Notes under the pieces: generated by a model
What the model was told of the DNA's origin: nothing
What the model saw: only the letters and a program-made list of their open reading frames with translations
Databases searched by the model: none
Shown here: one piece after another, positions 27,662-34,938 of the stretch
Layout: every line of letters starts with the position of its first letter
Position numbering within the stretch: the stretch's first letter is position 1
Position numbers and translations under genes: made by a program
From: Lactobacillus kimbladii
GTDB taxonomy: Bacteria; Bacillota; Bacilli; Lactobacillales; Lactobacillaceae
Length of the DNA: 64,000 nucleotides
Assembly: GCF_014323605.1 (NCBI RefSeq)
Contig: NZ_SCMB01000002.1
Coordinates: forward strand, 248,001 to 312,000
Direction: 5' to 3'

Positions 27662-27741
27662 CTTTTTCTCCGTTTATTTTTTCTACACCTGTACATTATA
27701 GCAATTTTTCCACTACAGTTGCTAACTACAATCTTAGCAAT

Positions 27742-27774
27742 AAAAAAAGTGATCGACCATAAAGTCGATCACTT
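27742..27774 (-). terminator. Terminator after the hydroxyacid dehydrogenase
   Basis: AAGTGATCGAC, loop, GTCGATCACTT followed on the reverse strand by TTTTTT. Confidence 0.9.
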
Positions 27775-27786
27775 AATAAACAAAAA

Positions 27787-28788
27787 TTATTCTTCAACTA
27801 AATATACTGGCTTTTGACCATTTAAAACGCGCTTAACATCAGTCATACTGTGTTCAATCATATTCTTGACAGAGGTCTTCGTGTAGTATGCGGAATGCGG
27901 TGTAAAGACTACGTTAGGCATTTTTGCCAATTCCTGGTACTCAACTGGCAATTCGGAAATATCTTTGAATTTCTTCATAACAATTGCCTCTTCACCAGTC
28001 ATCACATCCAATGAAGCACCAGCAATTTCTTTGTTCTTCAATGCATCAATCAAGTCTTGAGTGTTAACCAATGGACCTCTTGCTGCATTAATCAGATATG
28101 CGGTGTTCTTCATTTCTTTAAATTGCTTGGCACTAATCATGTTTTCCATTGAAGGCTCAAGAGGTGTATGCAATGTCAAAATGTCCGCATTTTTGACTAC
28201 AGTATCAAAATCGGTATATTCCAAAAATACCTCATTGGCAGGATTTTCAACCAAGTCATAACCGAGTACTTTGGCTCCTAAAGCATGAAACATTTCTGCA
28301 ACGCAAGAACCGATACGCCCAACACCAATAATACCAACTGTCTGGTTATAGATTTCATCACTCATCAAATCTTCAGACCGAACAAAATTGAGGTGCTCTC
28401 TTTCATTATCTAAAATAGGTCCCCATTTTCTCAACAAGTACATTGCAGAAGTCAAAGTGTTCTCCGCCACTGCACGAGGAGAATATGCCGGTGTATTAGT
28501 TACAATCATATGATACTTGTGCACAAAGTCAAAATTGACAATGTTATACCCAACAGATCTTAAAGCTATTTGCTTAATTCCATATGAGCTCAGTTTACGA
28601 TAGACCTCTTCCTCATCTATGTCAAAGACCTGCAAAACGCTGACAACATCATAGCCTTTCGCCATCTCAACAGTCTTAGCATCAAGCTTGTCTTCAGTTG
28701 AAACTAAATCATCTTCAGGATGATCTTTATTCCACTTGTCAGCATATACCTGTTGCTCCGGGGTCATATTGTAAAGTAAAGCTTTCAT
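27787..28788 (-). CDS. D-2-hydroxyacid dehydrogenase (D-lactate dehydrogenase family)
   Basis: A 333-residue NAD-dependent enzyme of the D-LDH / D-2-hydroxyisocaproate dehydrogenase family. The nucleotide loop is GIIGVGRIGSCVAEMF. The catalytic arginine is in NAARGPLVNTQDL, the glutamate in DVMTGEEAIV and the histidine in TPHSAYYT. It differs visibly from the main lactobacillar D-LDH that I know, so it is more likely a paralogue acting on branched or longer 2-oxoacids. It is a single gene with its own terminator. Confidence 0.88.
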   Translation of the reverse strand: MKALLYNMTPEQQVYADKWNKDHPEDDLVSTEDKLDAKTVEMAKGYDVVSVLQVFDIDEEEVYRKLSSYGIKQIALRSVGYNIVNFDFVHKYHMIVTNTPAYSPRAVAENTLTSAMYLLRKWGPILDNEREHLNFVRSEDLMSDEIYNQTVGIIGVGRIGSCVAEMFHALGAKVLGYDLVENPANEVFLEYTDFDTVVKNADILTLHTPLEPSMENMISAKQFKEMKNTAYLINAARGPLVNTQDLIDALKNKEIAGASLDVMTGEEAIVMKKFKDISELPVEYQELAKMPNVVFTPHSAYYTKTSVKNMIEHSMTDVKRVLNGQKPVYLVEE

Positions 28789-28951
28789 TATTAATCCTCC
28801 TTTTTTGGATAAAAAATTTATATCTCTTATTGTATCTAAAATTAGAATAAAATTAAAGATAAATTTTAAAAAATAATAATTAATAATTTAAGCCTAATCA
28901 TATGAAAGCTAATAAGACCATCAGATTTGCACATTATTTTAAAGTGCTAAA

Positions 28952-29323
28952 TTAAATTTTTTGTTCAATTTGGTTGATATTAACCCGTAAAACCTCTCTT
29001 AACCAGGGAAAACGTGCCTGCATTTCAGAGAATTCTGGTCCTTCTGCTAAAAATTTTCCGGTTCCTTTAACATGAAAGCCAGCTCCTGGGCCAGTTGTAC
29101 CCTCTACTTTTTTTGAACCCATAGTTAACAGGACATGATTATCTTGGGCAAAATCATTCTCAATACTGTGCATTCCCGCTGCAGGGATATAAAGGCATTT
29201 ATTTGCCTCGTCGACTTTTACATACGACATCCACGTATTTACCACACTGGCTGGGTTAGCATTAATAGTAACAATGGTGACTGGTCCTTCATCATTCATT
29301 ACATCTAAAAACTTCTGATTCAT
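28952..29323 (-). CDS. Pyridoxamine 5'-phosphate oxidase-like FMN-binding protein
   Basis: A 123-residue split-barrel protein with the pattern GPVTIVTINANPASVVNTWMSYV, VLLTMGSKKVEGTTGPGAGFHVKGTG. The family binds FMN or F420 and contains oxidoreductases of mostly unknown substrate. It has its own start, 95 bases downstream of the amidohydrolase end. The AT-rich 28789-28951 beyond it contains no gene. Confidence 0.78.
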   Translation of the reverse strand: MNQKFLDVMNDEGPVTIVTINANPASVVNTWMSYVKVDEANKCLYIPAAGMHSIENDFAQDNHVLLTMGSKKVEGTTGPGAGFHVKGTGKFLAEGPEFSEMQARFPWLREVLRVNINQIEQKI

Positions 29324-29340
29324 TTTTGTACTCCTAAAAA

Positions 29341-29374
29341 ATAAAAGAAGCTGCTTTTCTAGTAGCTTCTTTTA
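29341..29374 (-). terminator. Terminator after the amidohydrolase
   Basis: AAAAGAAGCTGC / GTAGCTTCTTTTA hairpin, about 45 bases past the amidohydrolase stop. Confidence 0.8.
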
Positions 29375-29417
29375 TTATGGAACACTTGTTCGCGATCACA
29401 AAATCTTTTGCTTTTAT

Positions 29418-30602
29418 TTAGTAAGCTCTTTTGCCCTTTTTGTAAACCGCTTTGTCTTTTTGGACAACCGCACTGATCTTCTCTAACGGATTTTCATCCA
29501 ATACCAAAAAGTCAGCGTATTTGCCTTCTTCTAAAGAACCATATTCTTTATCTATTTTTAGTAGCTTAGCAGAATTATAACTGGTTTCTAAAGCTTCAAA
29601 ATTAGTGAAACCTTGTTCTACCAGTAAAGGTAATTCTTGCGGAGTCATCGTGAAGTCATTAAATGGAGTTCCCGCATCAGTACCCAGAGTGATCTTAACA
29701 CCAGCATTTTTAGCCTTAGTAATATTACCGCGCAAATCTTTCCAAGCTGCCGCAATTTTATTCATTTCCCAGTCTGGAATTTTACCCGGTGCATATTCGA
29801 TAAATGCCCAAGCTCCAACTATCGTTGGTGTTAAATATGTTCCTTTTTCAATCATCAACTTAATTTCTTCATCATTAACGTAAAAACCATGTTCAATGCT
29901 ATCAACGCCGGCTTTAATCGCATTCAAAATTCCTGGGTTGCCTTCCGCATGTGCGGCCACAGTTAAACCCTTGTGGTGAGCTTCTTCGACTGCAACGTGC
30001 ATTTCAGCTTCACTTAATTGAGGATCATCAAGAGAATCGTTTTCCGTCATTACGCCACCTGTGGCCATGACTTTAATTGCTTTGGCACCAGCTTTAATTC
30101 CCTGACGAACTGCTTTGCGCATTTCATCTGGTGAATCGACCAGCACACCAAAATTAGGCAAATCGCCGTGTCCCCCAGTCATAGAAAACGGGTGTCCTGC
30201 TGGCACGATTTCTGGCACCTTAGTTAACTTATTTTTCTTAATTAAATTATTAAGAGCAATATCAATATTGTATGTGCTGCCGCATTCACGAATATAGGTG
30301 ACACCAGATTTCAATAAATCATGCAAATGTTTAACGGCACGAACCGTAGAAGATACAACATCAGATTCACTGCCACCGTCAGGGGTCAAAGGATCCATAA
30401 TAATATGAGTATGGCAGTTGATTAAGCCAGGAATCACATACTTATTCTGCAAATCAACTGTTTTATCTGCTTGAGGTGCAGTACCTGTAGCAATTTCGGT
30501 AATCTTACCACTCTCGTCATCAACCACCAATGTTGTATTAGACTGAATTTTATCATCAATCCCGTTAAACAAATTAACGTTAGTATAAGCAGTTTTAGTC
30601 AT
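29418..30602 (-). CDS. Metal-dependent amidohydrolase (imidazolonepropionase/Xaa-Pro dipeptidase-like)
   Basis: A 394-residue TIM-barrel hydrolase. The metal ligands are visible: HTHI at about residues 65-68, the bridging lysine in IKVMATGG, histidines in AAHAEGNPG and IEHGFY, and the aspartate in LGTDAG. The flanking beta-sandwich parts (VIPGLINCHTH, GKYADFLVLDENP) are typical. The substrate is not evident; relatives hydrolyse cyclic amides or prolyl dipeptides. Expression is likely controlled by the T-box leader upstream, whose specifier reads as methionine. Confidence 0.9.
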   Translation of the reverse strand: MTKTAYTNVNLFNGIDDKIQSNTTLVVDDESGKITEIATGTAPQADKTVDLQNKYVIPGLINCHTHIIMDPLTPDGGSESDVVSSTVRAVKHLHDLLKSGVTYIRECGSTYNIDIALNNLIKKNKLTKVPEIVPAGHPFSMTGGHGDLPNFGVLVDSPDEMRKAVRQGIKAGAKAIKVMATGGVMTENDSLDDPQLSEAEMHVAVEEAHHKGLTVAAHAEGNPGILNAIKAGVDSIEHGFYVNDEEIKLMIEKGTYLTPTIVGAWAFIEYAPGKIPDWEMNKIAAAWKDLRGNITKAKNAGVKITLGTDAGTPFNDFTMTPQELPLLVEQGFTNFEALETSYNSAKLLKIDKEYGSLEEGKYADFLVLDENPLEKISAVVQKDKAVYKKGKRAY

Positions 30603-30627
30603 CTAAAAAACCTCCAAATTTTTGTAT

Positions 30628-30890
30628 AAAAAAAGCACTCATCCTTTTCTTCTTAAGGACGAGTGCTCGCGTTACCACCTTTTATTCATTTATTACTCAC
30701 GTAATAAACCTCATTAACTATCAAGCAATAGCTTGCAAAAATAACGGATGCAACTCCGCCACTGGCTGATTATCACCAATGGACATCAATTAGAAGCCCA
30801 TGTTCACTACTTGCTGCTAACTGATTTTCACCTAATATCAGCTCTCTTTATCAGCAACAAAATAGTTACTCTGCTTTGCAAGATGTTGTT
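30628..30890 (-). promoter_or_regulatory. T-box riboswitch leader, probable methionine specificity
   Basis: The reverse strand carries the T-box sequence AAGGTGGTAACGCG (30668-30681) directly before a terminator hairpin (30628-30668, GAGCACTCGTCCTT / AAGGATGAGTGCTTTTTTT). Upstream, Stem I has AGTA at 30867-30870, helix TTGCTG/CAGCAA, and on its 3' side GAAC-ATG-G. Aligned with the glyQS leader (GAA-A-GGC-A), the specifier is ATG at 30799-30801. The bulge TGGT would pair with discriminator A, as in tRNA-Met. Uncharged tRNA-Met would then turn on the amidohydrolase. Confidence 0.88.
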
Positions 30891-30906
30891 TATTTAATTG
30901 ACTTTT

Positions 30907-30935
30907 AATCTATCATTATTTATTAATTATGTCAA
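30907..30935 (-). promoter_or_regulatory. Promoter of the T-box/amidohydrolase transcript
   Basis: Reverse-strand TTGACA (30930-30935), 17 bases, TAGATT (30907-30912). The -35 is perfect. Confidence 0.75.
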
Positions 30936-31800
30936 CACCATAAAGTAAAAATGAAGAATCGGCAGTTCTCTTGGGGGTATAGCATTAACTATTTGGCTAA
31001 GAATGGTAAAAAAATTTATCATCTTAGCCTTACTTTTCTGATGCTTATAAAATAGTAATTTTGTTTAACCAGACGATATTGCTTTTTTTAAGTTTATTGC
31101 TAGGTAAAATTTTAGTAACAGGTAATCGCTAACTGTGTTGATGTCACACCTCCAATTACGACTTAAAATTAGTTGTGATTACCACTGTTTTTAGTCGTTA
31201 AGCCAGAATGCTAATAATTAATCTATCCCTACTCATATGCGTTTTTTCTACTAGTTTGCAACTAGTATTAGCTTAAGTGATCAACTAACAATCCTTTTTC
31301 CTGAAAGGGGTAAAAGGCAAGAGCCTCAACTTTTTGCTTTAATCATCCGCTATTTTGTTTCAACGTTGATGAGATATTAGCAAATTCACATAAAATTAAC
31401 CAGATGAAAGCCATCACGATTAAATGATTAAATGAATATTAATTATTCTAACTAAAACAATAGTTGATTGAGAAATTAAATTTATACACAAGAAAGAAAG
31501 ATGCTTAATTAAAAATGATGTAAATGTTTTAATTAAAGTCACGGTTAAACTGATAACTATATTTTTAACACCAGATTCGTTACCATTATTGCCTGCGTTC
31601 AGGTCTTAATTTCTTGGTGCTTTTAAAGCAATACCCTAGTCCTGACCAGAGATTAACGGCAACGAAAAAGATTCTACAATGAAAGTTGATATAATTTAAC
31701 CAATTACATTCACGAATAAAAATATTTACCTTTTGTTAATAATTTAGTGGTATTTATTTGATAAATATATACAAACAAATAACTCGTATGTCTTTAATAT
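30936..31800. other. Intergenic stretch without an intact gene
   Basis: About 870 AT-rich bases with no convincing gene on either strand. The reverse strand around 31275-31420 reads roughly 50 codons with one stop and a plausible composition, possibly a gene remnant. A seven-base palindrome ACTAGTT-TGC-AACTAGT lies at 31250-31266. Nothing else was recognised. Confidence 0.5.
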
Positions 31801-31832
31801 AAAAAAGACACAAATTACTAATTTGTGTCTTA
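31801..31832 (-). terminator. Terminator after the broken proX-like gene
   Basis: AAGACACAAATT, ACT loop, AATTTGTGTCTT, followed on the reverse strand by TTTTTAT. It lies 24 bases beyond the predicted original stop, which supports the frameshift reading of the gene. Confidence 0.82.
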
Positions 31833-31855
31833 ATATTCAGCAGTTTTTGTTTTGG

Positions 31856-32340
31856 TTACATTTTCTCTACTTTGACTGGATTGCCCAAATCCTTTATGAG
31901 ATGAATTAGAGCTTGCGGCTTCAACCAAATAGTGGCTGTATTGTCGTTGGGATGAACAGCGATTCTAGGCTGGTCACTAAAATATGAATCTAAGTAAAGG
32001 GGATTTCGTGGTGAGAGTCATTTAACAACCCCAAAGGTGTGACGGAACCTGGTTTTAATCCTAATTTTTCTTTTAGGTCTTGCGGTGAGGCAAAACTAAG
32101 CCTGCGAGTGTCATTTTCCTCATGAAATTGCTGTAAGTTGACTCTTTTATCGCCCTTAATCGTCAAAAGGTAGTAGTCACGTTTCTTGTCATCCCTCACA
32201 AACAGATTTTTAGCATCTGCTTCAGGGTGTGGTAGAGCAATTTTTTCCATTTCTGCCATATTGTAGACAGCTTGGTGCTCCATTATTTCATATTTAATTC
32301 CGTGTTGATCAAGGTAATATAATGTTTCGCTTTTGTTCAT
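31856..32340 (-). pseudogene. ProX/YbaK-type prolyl-tRNA editing protein, frameshifted
   Basis: The first 114 or so codons from the ATG at 32340 read as a YbaK/ProX domain (YYLDQHGIKYEIMEHQAVY, KNLFVRDDKKRDYYLL, GLKPGSVTPLGLLND). The frame then breaks at a C4 run (GGGG at 31999-32002 on the + strand) and stops at 31990. In the next frame the expected C-terminus continues: PLYLDSYFSDQPRIAVHPND and TATIWLKPQALIHLI, to a stop at 31856. One extra C restores about 161 codons, the normal length. Such proteins deacylate mischarged Ala-tRNA-Pro. Either a real decay or a sequencing error. Confidence 0.85.
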
Positions 32341-32391
32341 TTGGTGTTATTTTCTTAAAAGACGCTATTTTTAATCTTACTTCATAACTTA

Positions 32392-32694
32392 CCAGTAGAA
32401 AGTTCCTTATGATTGGTGATAGTTACCATCCTTAAACGCTTTTTGGCATCCACCTGATAATAAATTACTAGTAAATCATTAAGAACATGAAATTCGTGGT
32501 ATTCACTCCAGAGTTTTTTCAAAACTTTATGAACAGTATATTTTTTCAATAGCTAGGATTTCAAAAACATACCTAGTTATCATCCTTGCATCTATTGTAT
32601 CAACAGTAGATTGATTAAAAATACTTTGTAAATTATCCATTCTTTTTACAAAAGATTTTTCAAAACGCACTTCATATTTTAATTTTCTGTCCAC
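32392..32694 (-). pseudogene. RelE/YafQ-like toxin, frameshifted
   Basis: From a GTG at 32694, overlapping the antitoxin end by 16 bases, the reverse strand reads MDRKLKYEVRFEKSFVKRM, an N-terminus typical of RelE/YafQ toxins. The frame fails at an A6 run (32541-32546) and stops. In the next frame the fold continues with KKLWSEYHEFHVLNDLLVIY, then KKRLRMVTITNHKEL, to a stop at 32392. Removing one A restores about 100 codons, the normal size of these mRNA interferases. The upstream gene is the matching antitoxin. The toxin is therefore probably inactive here, unless the shift is an error. Confidence 0.82.
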
Positions 32695-32984
32695 CGCTTT
32701 TTCCAATCATCTAGATTATCTACTTTAATACTACTATCCTTAATCAATCCTAACTCTTCAGCTTTAGCTATTACTATAGCCTTTTCAACTTCGGAAGGTA
32801 AATTTGTATCTGATATATTATCCTCTTTACGATTTACAGGATAACTAAATCCTTTATCATGGTTAAACTGAGAGATAAGCATTTTAACTGCCGTAGTAGC
32901 CGTCAAGCCGATTTGCTTGGCATTATCATCTAATTCTTGCTTTTCTTTCTTATCTAATCTAATTCCAAATTGTATAGTCGACAT
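32679..32984 (-). CDS. RelB/DinJ family antitoxin
   Basis: A 101-residue antitoxin with the ribbon-helix-helix N-terminus typical of RelB/DinJ (MSTIQFGIRLDKKEKQEL, NAKQIGLTATTAVKMLISQF) and a flexible acidic C-terminal part that would wrap the toxin (SSIKVDNLDDWKKRWTEN). AGGTGAT precedes the ATG. It would repress its own promoter and neutralise the RelE-like product of the overlapping gene downstream, which is frameshifted. The antitoxin itself appears intact. Confidence 0.88.
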   Translation of the reverse strand: MSTIQFGIRLDKKEKQELDDNAKQIGLTATTAVKMLISQFNHDKGFSYPVNRKEDNISDTNLPSEVEKAIVIAKAEELGLIKDSSIKVDNLDDWKKRWTEN

Positions 32985-33038
32985 AGTATCACCTTATCTG
33001 TAAAGCAATAACGATAAATCAGTTAACGTAAAAGTTGT

Positions 33039-33923
33039 TTAATCTTTATCAGTATAAAATGATTTCAACCGATACGTAGTTACAGGCTCCACGTAATAAT
33101 TATATTTTGCCACCAGGTCACAGATTTCCTCACCATCAATCAGAGTGATAATTCTGGTCCCCTCACGTGCCGTCTTAATTGCGCCGCGAGTAAAATCAGA
33201 ATTAGTAATAAAAATACCAAATTCAGCGTTATATTTATCCATTGCTCCGCGAAATTTGTCTATTTCTGGCGCTGAAACATTAGACTGCCAGCGTTTTGCT
33301 TGTAATGCCACTCTAGTAGTACGGTAATCATTTGAACGAACATAGCCAAAACCATCAAGACCCCCATCAGCAACATAGTTAACGCCAATCGTCTTATCCA
33401 CGTCAATTCCCATTTTTGTAAGTAAACCGCGACAAAAAAGTTCAAACTTTTTCGGACTCATTTTCATTAGAGCATCTAGCAAATCTTGTCTCCACTGATC
33501 TTCTTCTGTGACTTCATCCGTAGTATCTTTAGCAGAGTCAATTTCGGCCAAGTTCTTTTTCTTCAATTCCTGAGAATTATTATCTTCCAAAAAGGGACGA
33601 ACATCCTTTTCCGGATCAAAAGTATTAAGATCAACTTTACGGCCTTTTTCAGATAATTCTACTTGATGATCATCTTCAGTTAAAAAACCAGTTCTTACTA
33701 AATACATAACTGCATAATTAAACGTATAGTCAAAAGGTTTATATTTATTACCAGTTTTCTTAGACACCTTAATTTCATTCACTTCTTTTTCAGAAATTGC
33801 AGTGGAATTGTCACGAATATCTGAACAAATTTCACGTCTTGTTACCTGACCACCAAGGCGACGCATTGCAATCAGAATTTCTTTCATAGTTAGATTCTCA
33901 ATATTAATTTGTCGATTAGCCAT
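33039..33923 (-). CDS. Mrr-like restriction endonuclease
   Basis: A 294-residue protein with an N-terminal winged-helix-like Mrr_N domain (about residues 10-110) and a C-terminal Mrr catalytic domain. The PD-(D/E)xK-type core is visible as FELFCRGLLTKMG, YVADGGLDGFGYV and VALQAKRW, then EIDKFRGAM and FGIFITNSDFTRGA. Mrr enzymes cut methylated foreign DNA. It lies between the antitoxin and an Abi_C-type gene, all on one strand downstream of hsdR. A methyl-directed nuclease beside a type I methylase must tolerate the host pattern. Confidence 0.88.
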   Translation of the reverse strand: MANRQINIENLTMKEILIAMRRLGGQVTRREICSDIRDNSTAISEKEVNEIKVSKKTGNKYKPFDYTFNYAVMYLVRTGFLTEDDHQVELSEKGRKVDLNTFDPEKDVRPFLEDNNSQELKKKNLAEIDSAKDTTDEVTEEDQWRQDLLDALMKMSPKKFELFCRGLLTKMGIDVDKTIGVNYVADGGLDGFGYVRSNDYRTTRVALQAKRWQSNVSAPEIDKFRGAMDKYNAEFGIFITNSDFTRGAIKTAREGTRIITLIDGEEICDLVAKYNYYVEPVTTYRLKSFYTDKD

Positions 33924-33965
33924 TCACTTTATCTCCATTTTATAAATATAAATTTTTATATGAAA

Positions 33966-34886
33966 TTATTTTCTCTTACTTATATTTTTTGCCGATACTG
34001 ACAAAATAAAATCTGCCATAGTTAAAGCAGCGTTTAAAGCAAGACGCGCATGGTGTTCTTCAACTTTTATTCTTTTTCTTCCCAAACCATGAGCATCGCT
34101 TTCTTTGTTTCTCATTTCTGCTATCGCATCAACGATATTTTCTAGACCGGAAAGTAATTCATTTATTCTCTTATCAACATCTTTGCCTGTACTCATTGAA
34201 TAAGCTAATTTAACTTGTCCATACAGTTTCTTAATATTTCCCTTTCTTGAAGGTTGAATCCCATCTACTTCAAGAACATACATAAATACCTCTTCAAGAA
34301 GAGTTCTTGCTTGAGTTAAAACACTATCAAAGTTGCCTTGCCTTAAATTTTCATTTGCTTTACTTTGAACCTCTTTAATGTATGTTCTGTCAATCTTTTG
34401 GATATATTTGCTCTTTATTTCAAACAGGTCAGATTTTAAAAACACATTATTATTTTTAATAATTAATTTATCCCCAGTATAATCAATGAAGTTATTAATT
34501 TTTTTAATAGCTAGAGTTGTTGCTTTTTGATAATACTCTTCGAACATTTCAACGGACAAGTCAGAAATGTTTTTACACATGCTAAAATTAGTTTTACTAA
34601 ACAAATAGCTCAAAATTTCCTGTGTCTTATTTTTATATTTTGCCTTTTCAAACATCTCTTGCATGTATGACCAACGAGAGAATATATCATATTCAATTGG
34701 GCTTCCAAACTTTTCGGATAAGCTACAAATATCTGGACCAGATAAATACGGCATATGAATCTCTACATTCATAGGTTGGCCATTATGTATTTTATCCTCA
34801 CTAATTAAATTATCTAAGCAAGCATCTCCATCCAAAATTTCAATAATTGGCTTTTTCATTAAAAAATCATATTTACTTTTTTGCAA
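33966..34886 (-). CDS. Abortive-infection-type protein with Abi_C-like C-terminus
   Basis: A 306-residue soluble protein. The last 120 residues match the Abi_C pattern as I know it: LTQARTLLEEVFMYVLEVDG, then GLENIVDAIAEMRNKESDAHGLGR and EHHARLALNAALTMADFIL. This helical HEPN-like RNRGSDAHG element is seen in many phage-defence effectors. The N-terminal half is unassigned. No strong ribosome binding site marks the start: a TTG at 34886 or the ATG at 34859 (MKKPIIEIL) are both possible. It lies between hsdR and the Mrr-like gene. Confidence 0.75.
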   Translation of the reverse strand: MQKSKYDFLMKKPIIEILDGDACLDNLISEDKIHNGQPMNVEIHMPYLSGPDICSLSEKFGSPIEYDIFSRWSYMQEMFEKAKYKNKTQEILSYLFSKTNFSMCKNISDLSVEMFEEYYQKATTLAIKKINNFIDYTGDKLIIKNNNVFLKSDLFEIKSKYIQKIDRTYIKEVQSKANENLRQGNFDSVLTQARTLLEEVFMYVLEVDGIQPSRKGNIKKLYGQVKLAYSMSTGKDVDKRINELLSGLENIVDAIAEMRNKESDAHGLGRKRIKVEEHHARLALNAALTMADFILSVSAKNISKRK

Positions 34887-34938
34887 TATGTCTCACGACT
34901 TTCGGGATATCACATTTACAAATAATAACTATCAATTT

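Noticed and set aside
30936-31800. A possible insertion sequence in the kilobase gap before the T-box
   Set aside because: No transposase frame, no matching terminal inverted repeats and no target duplication could be seen.
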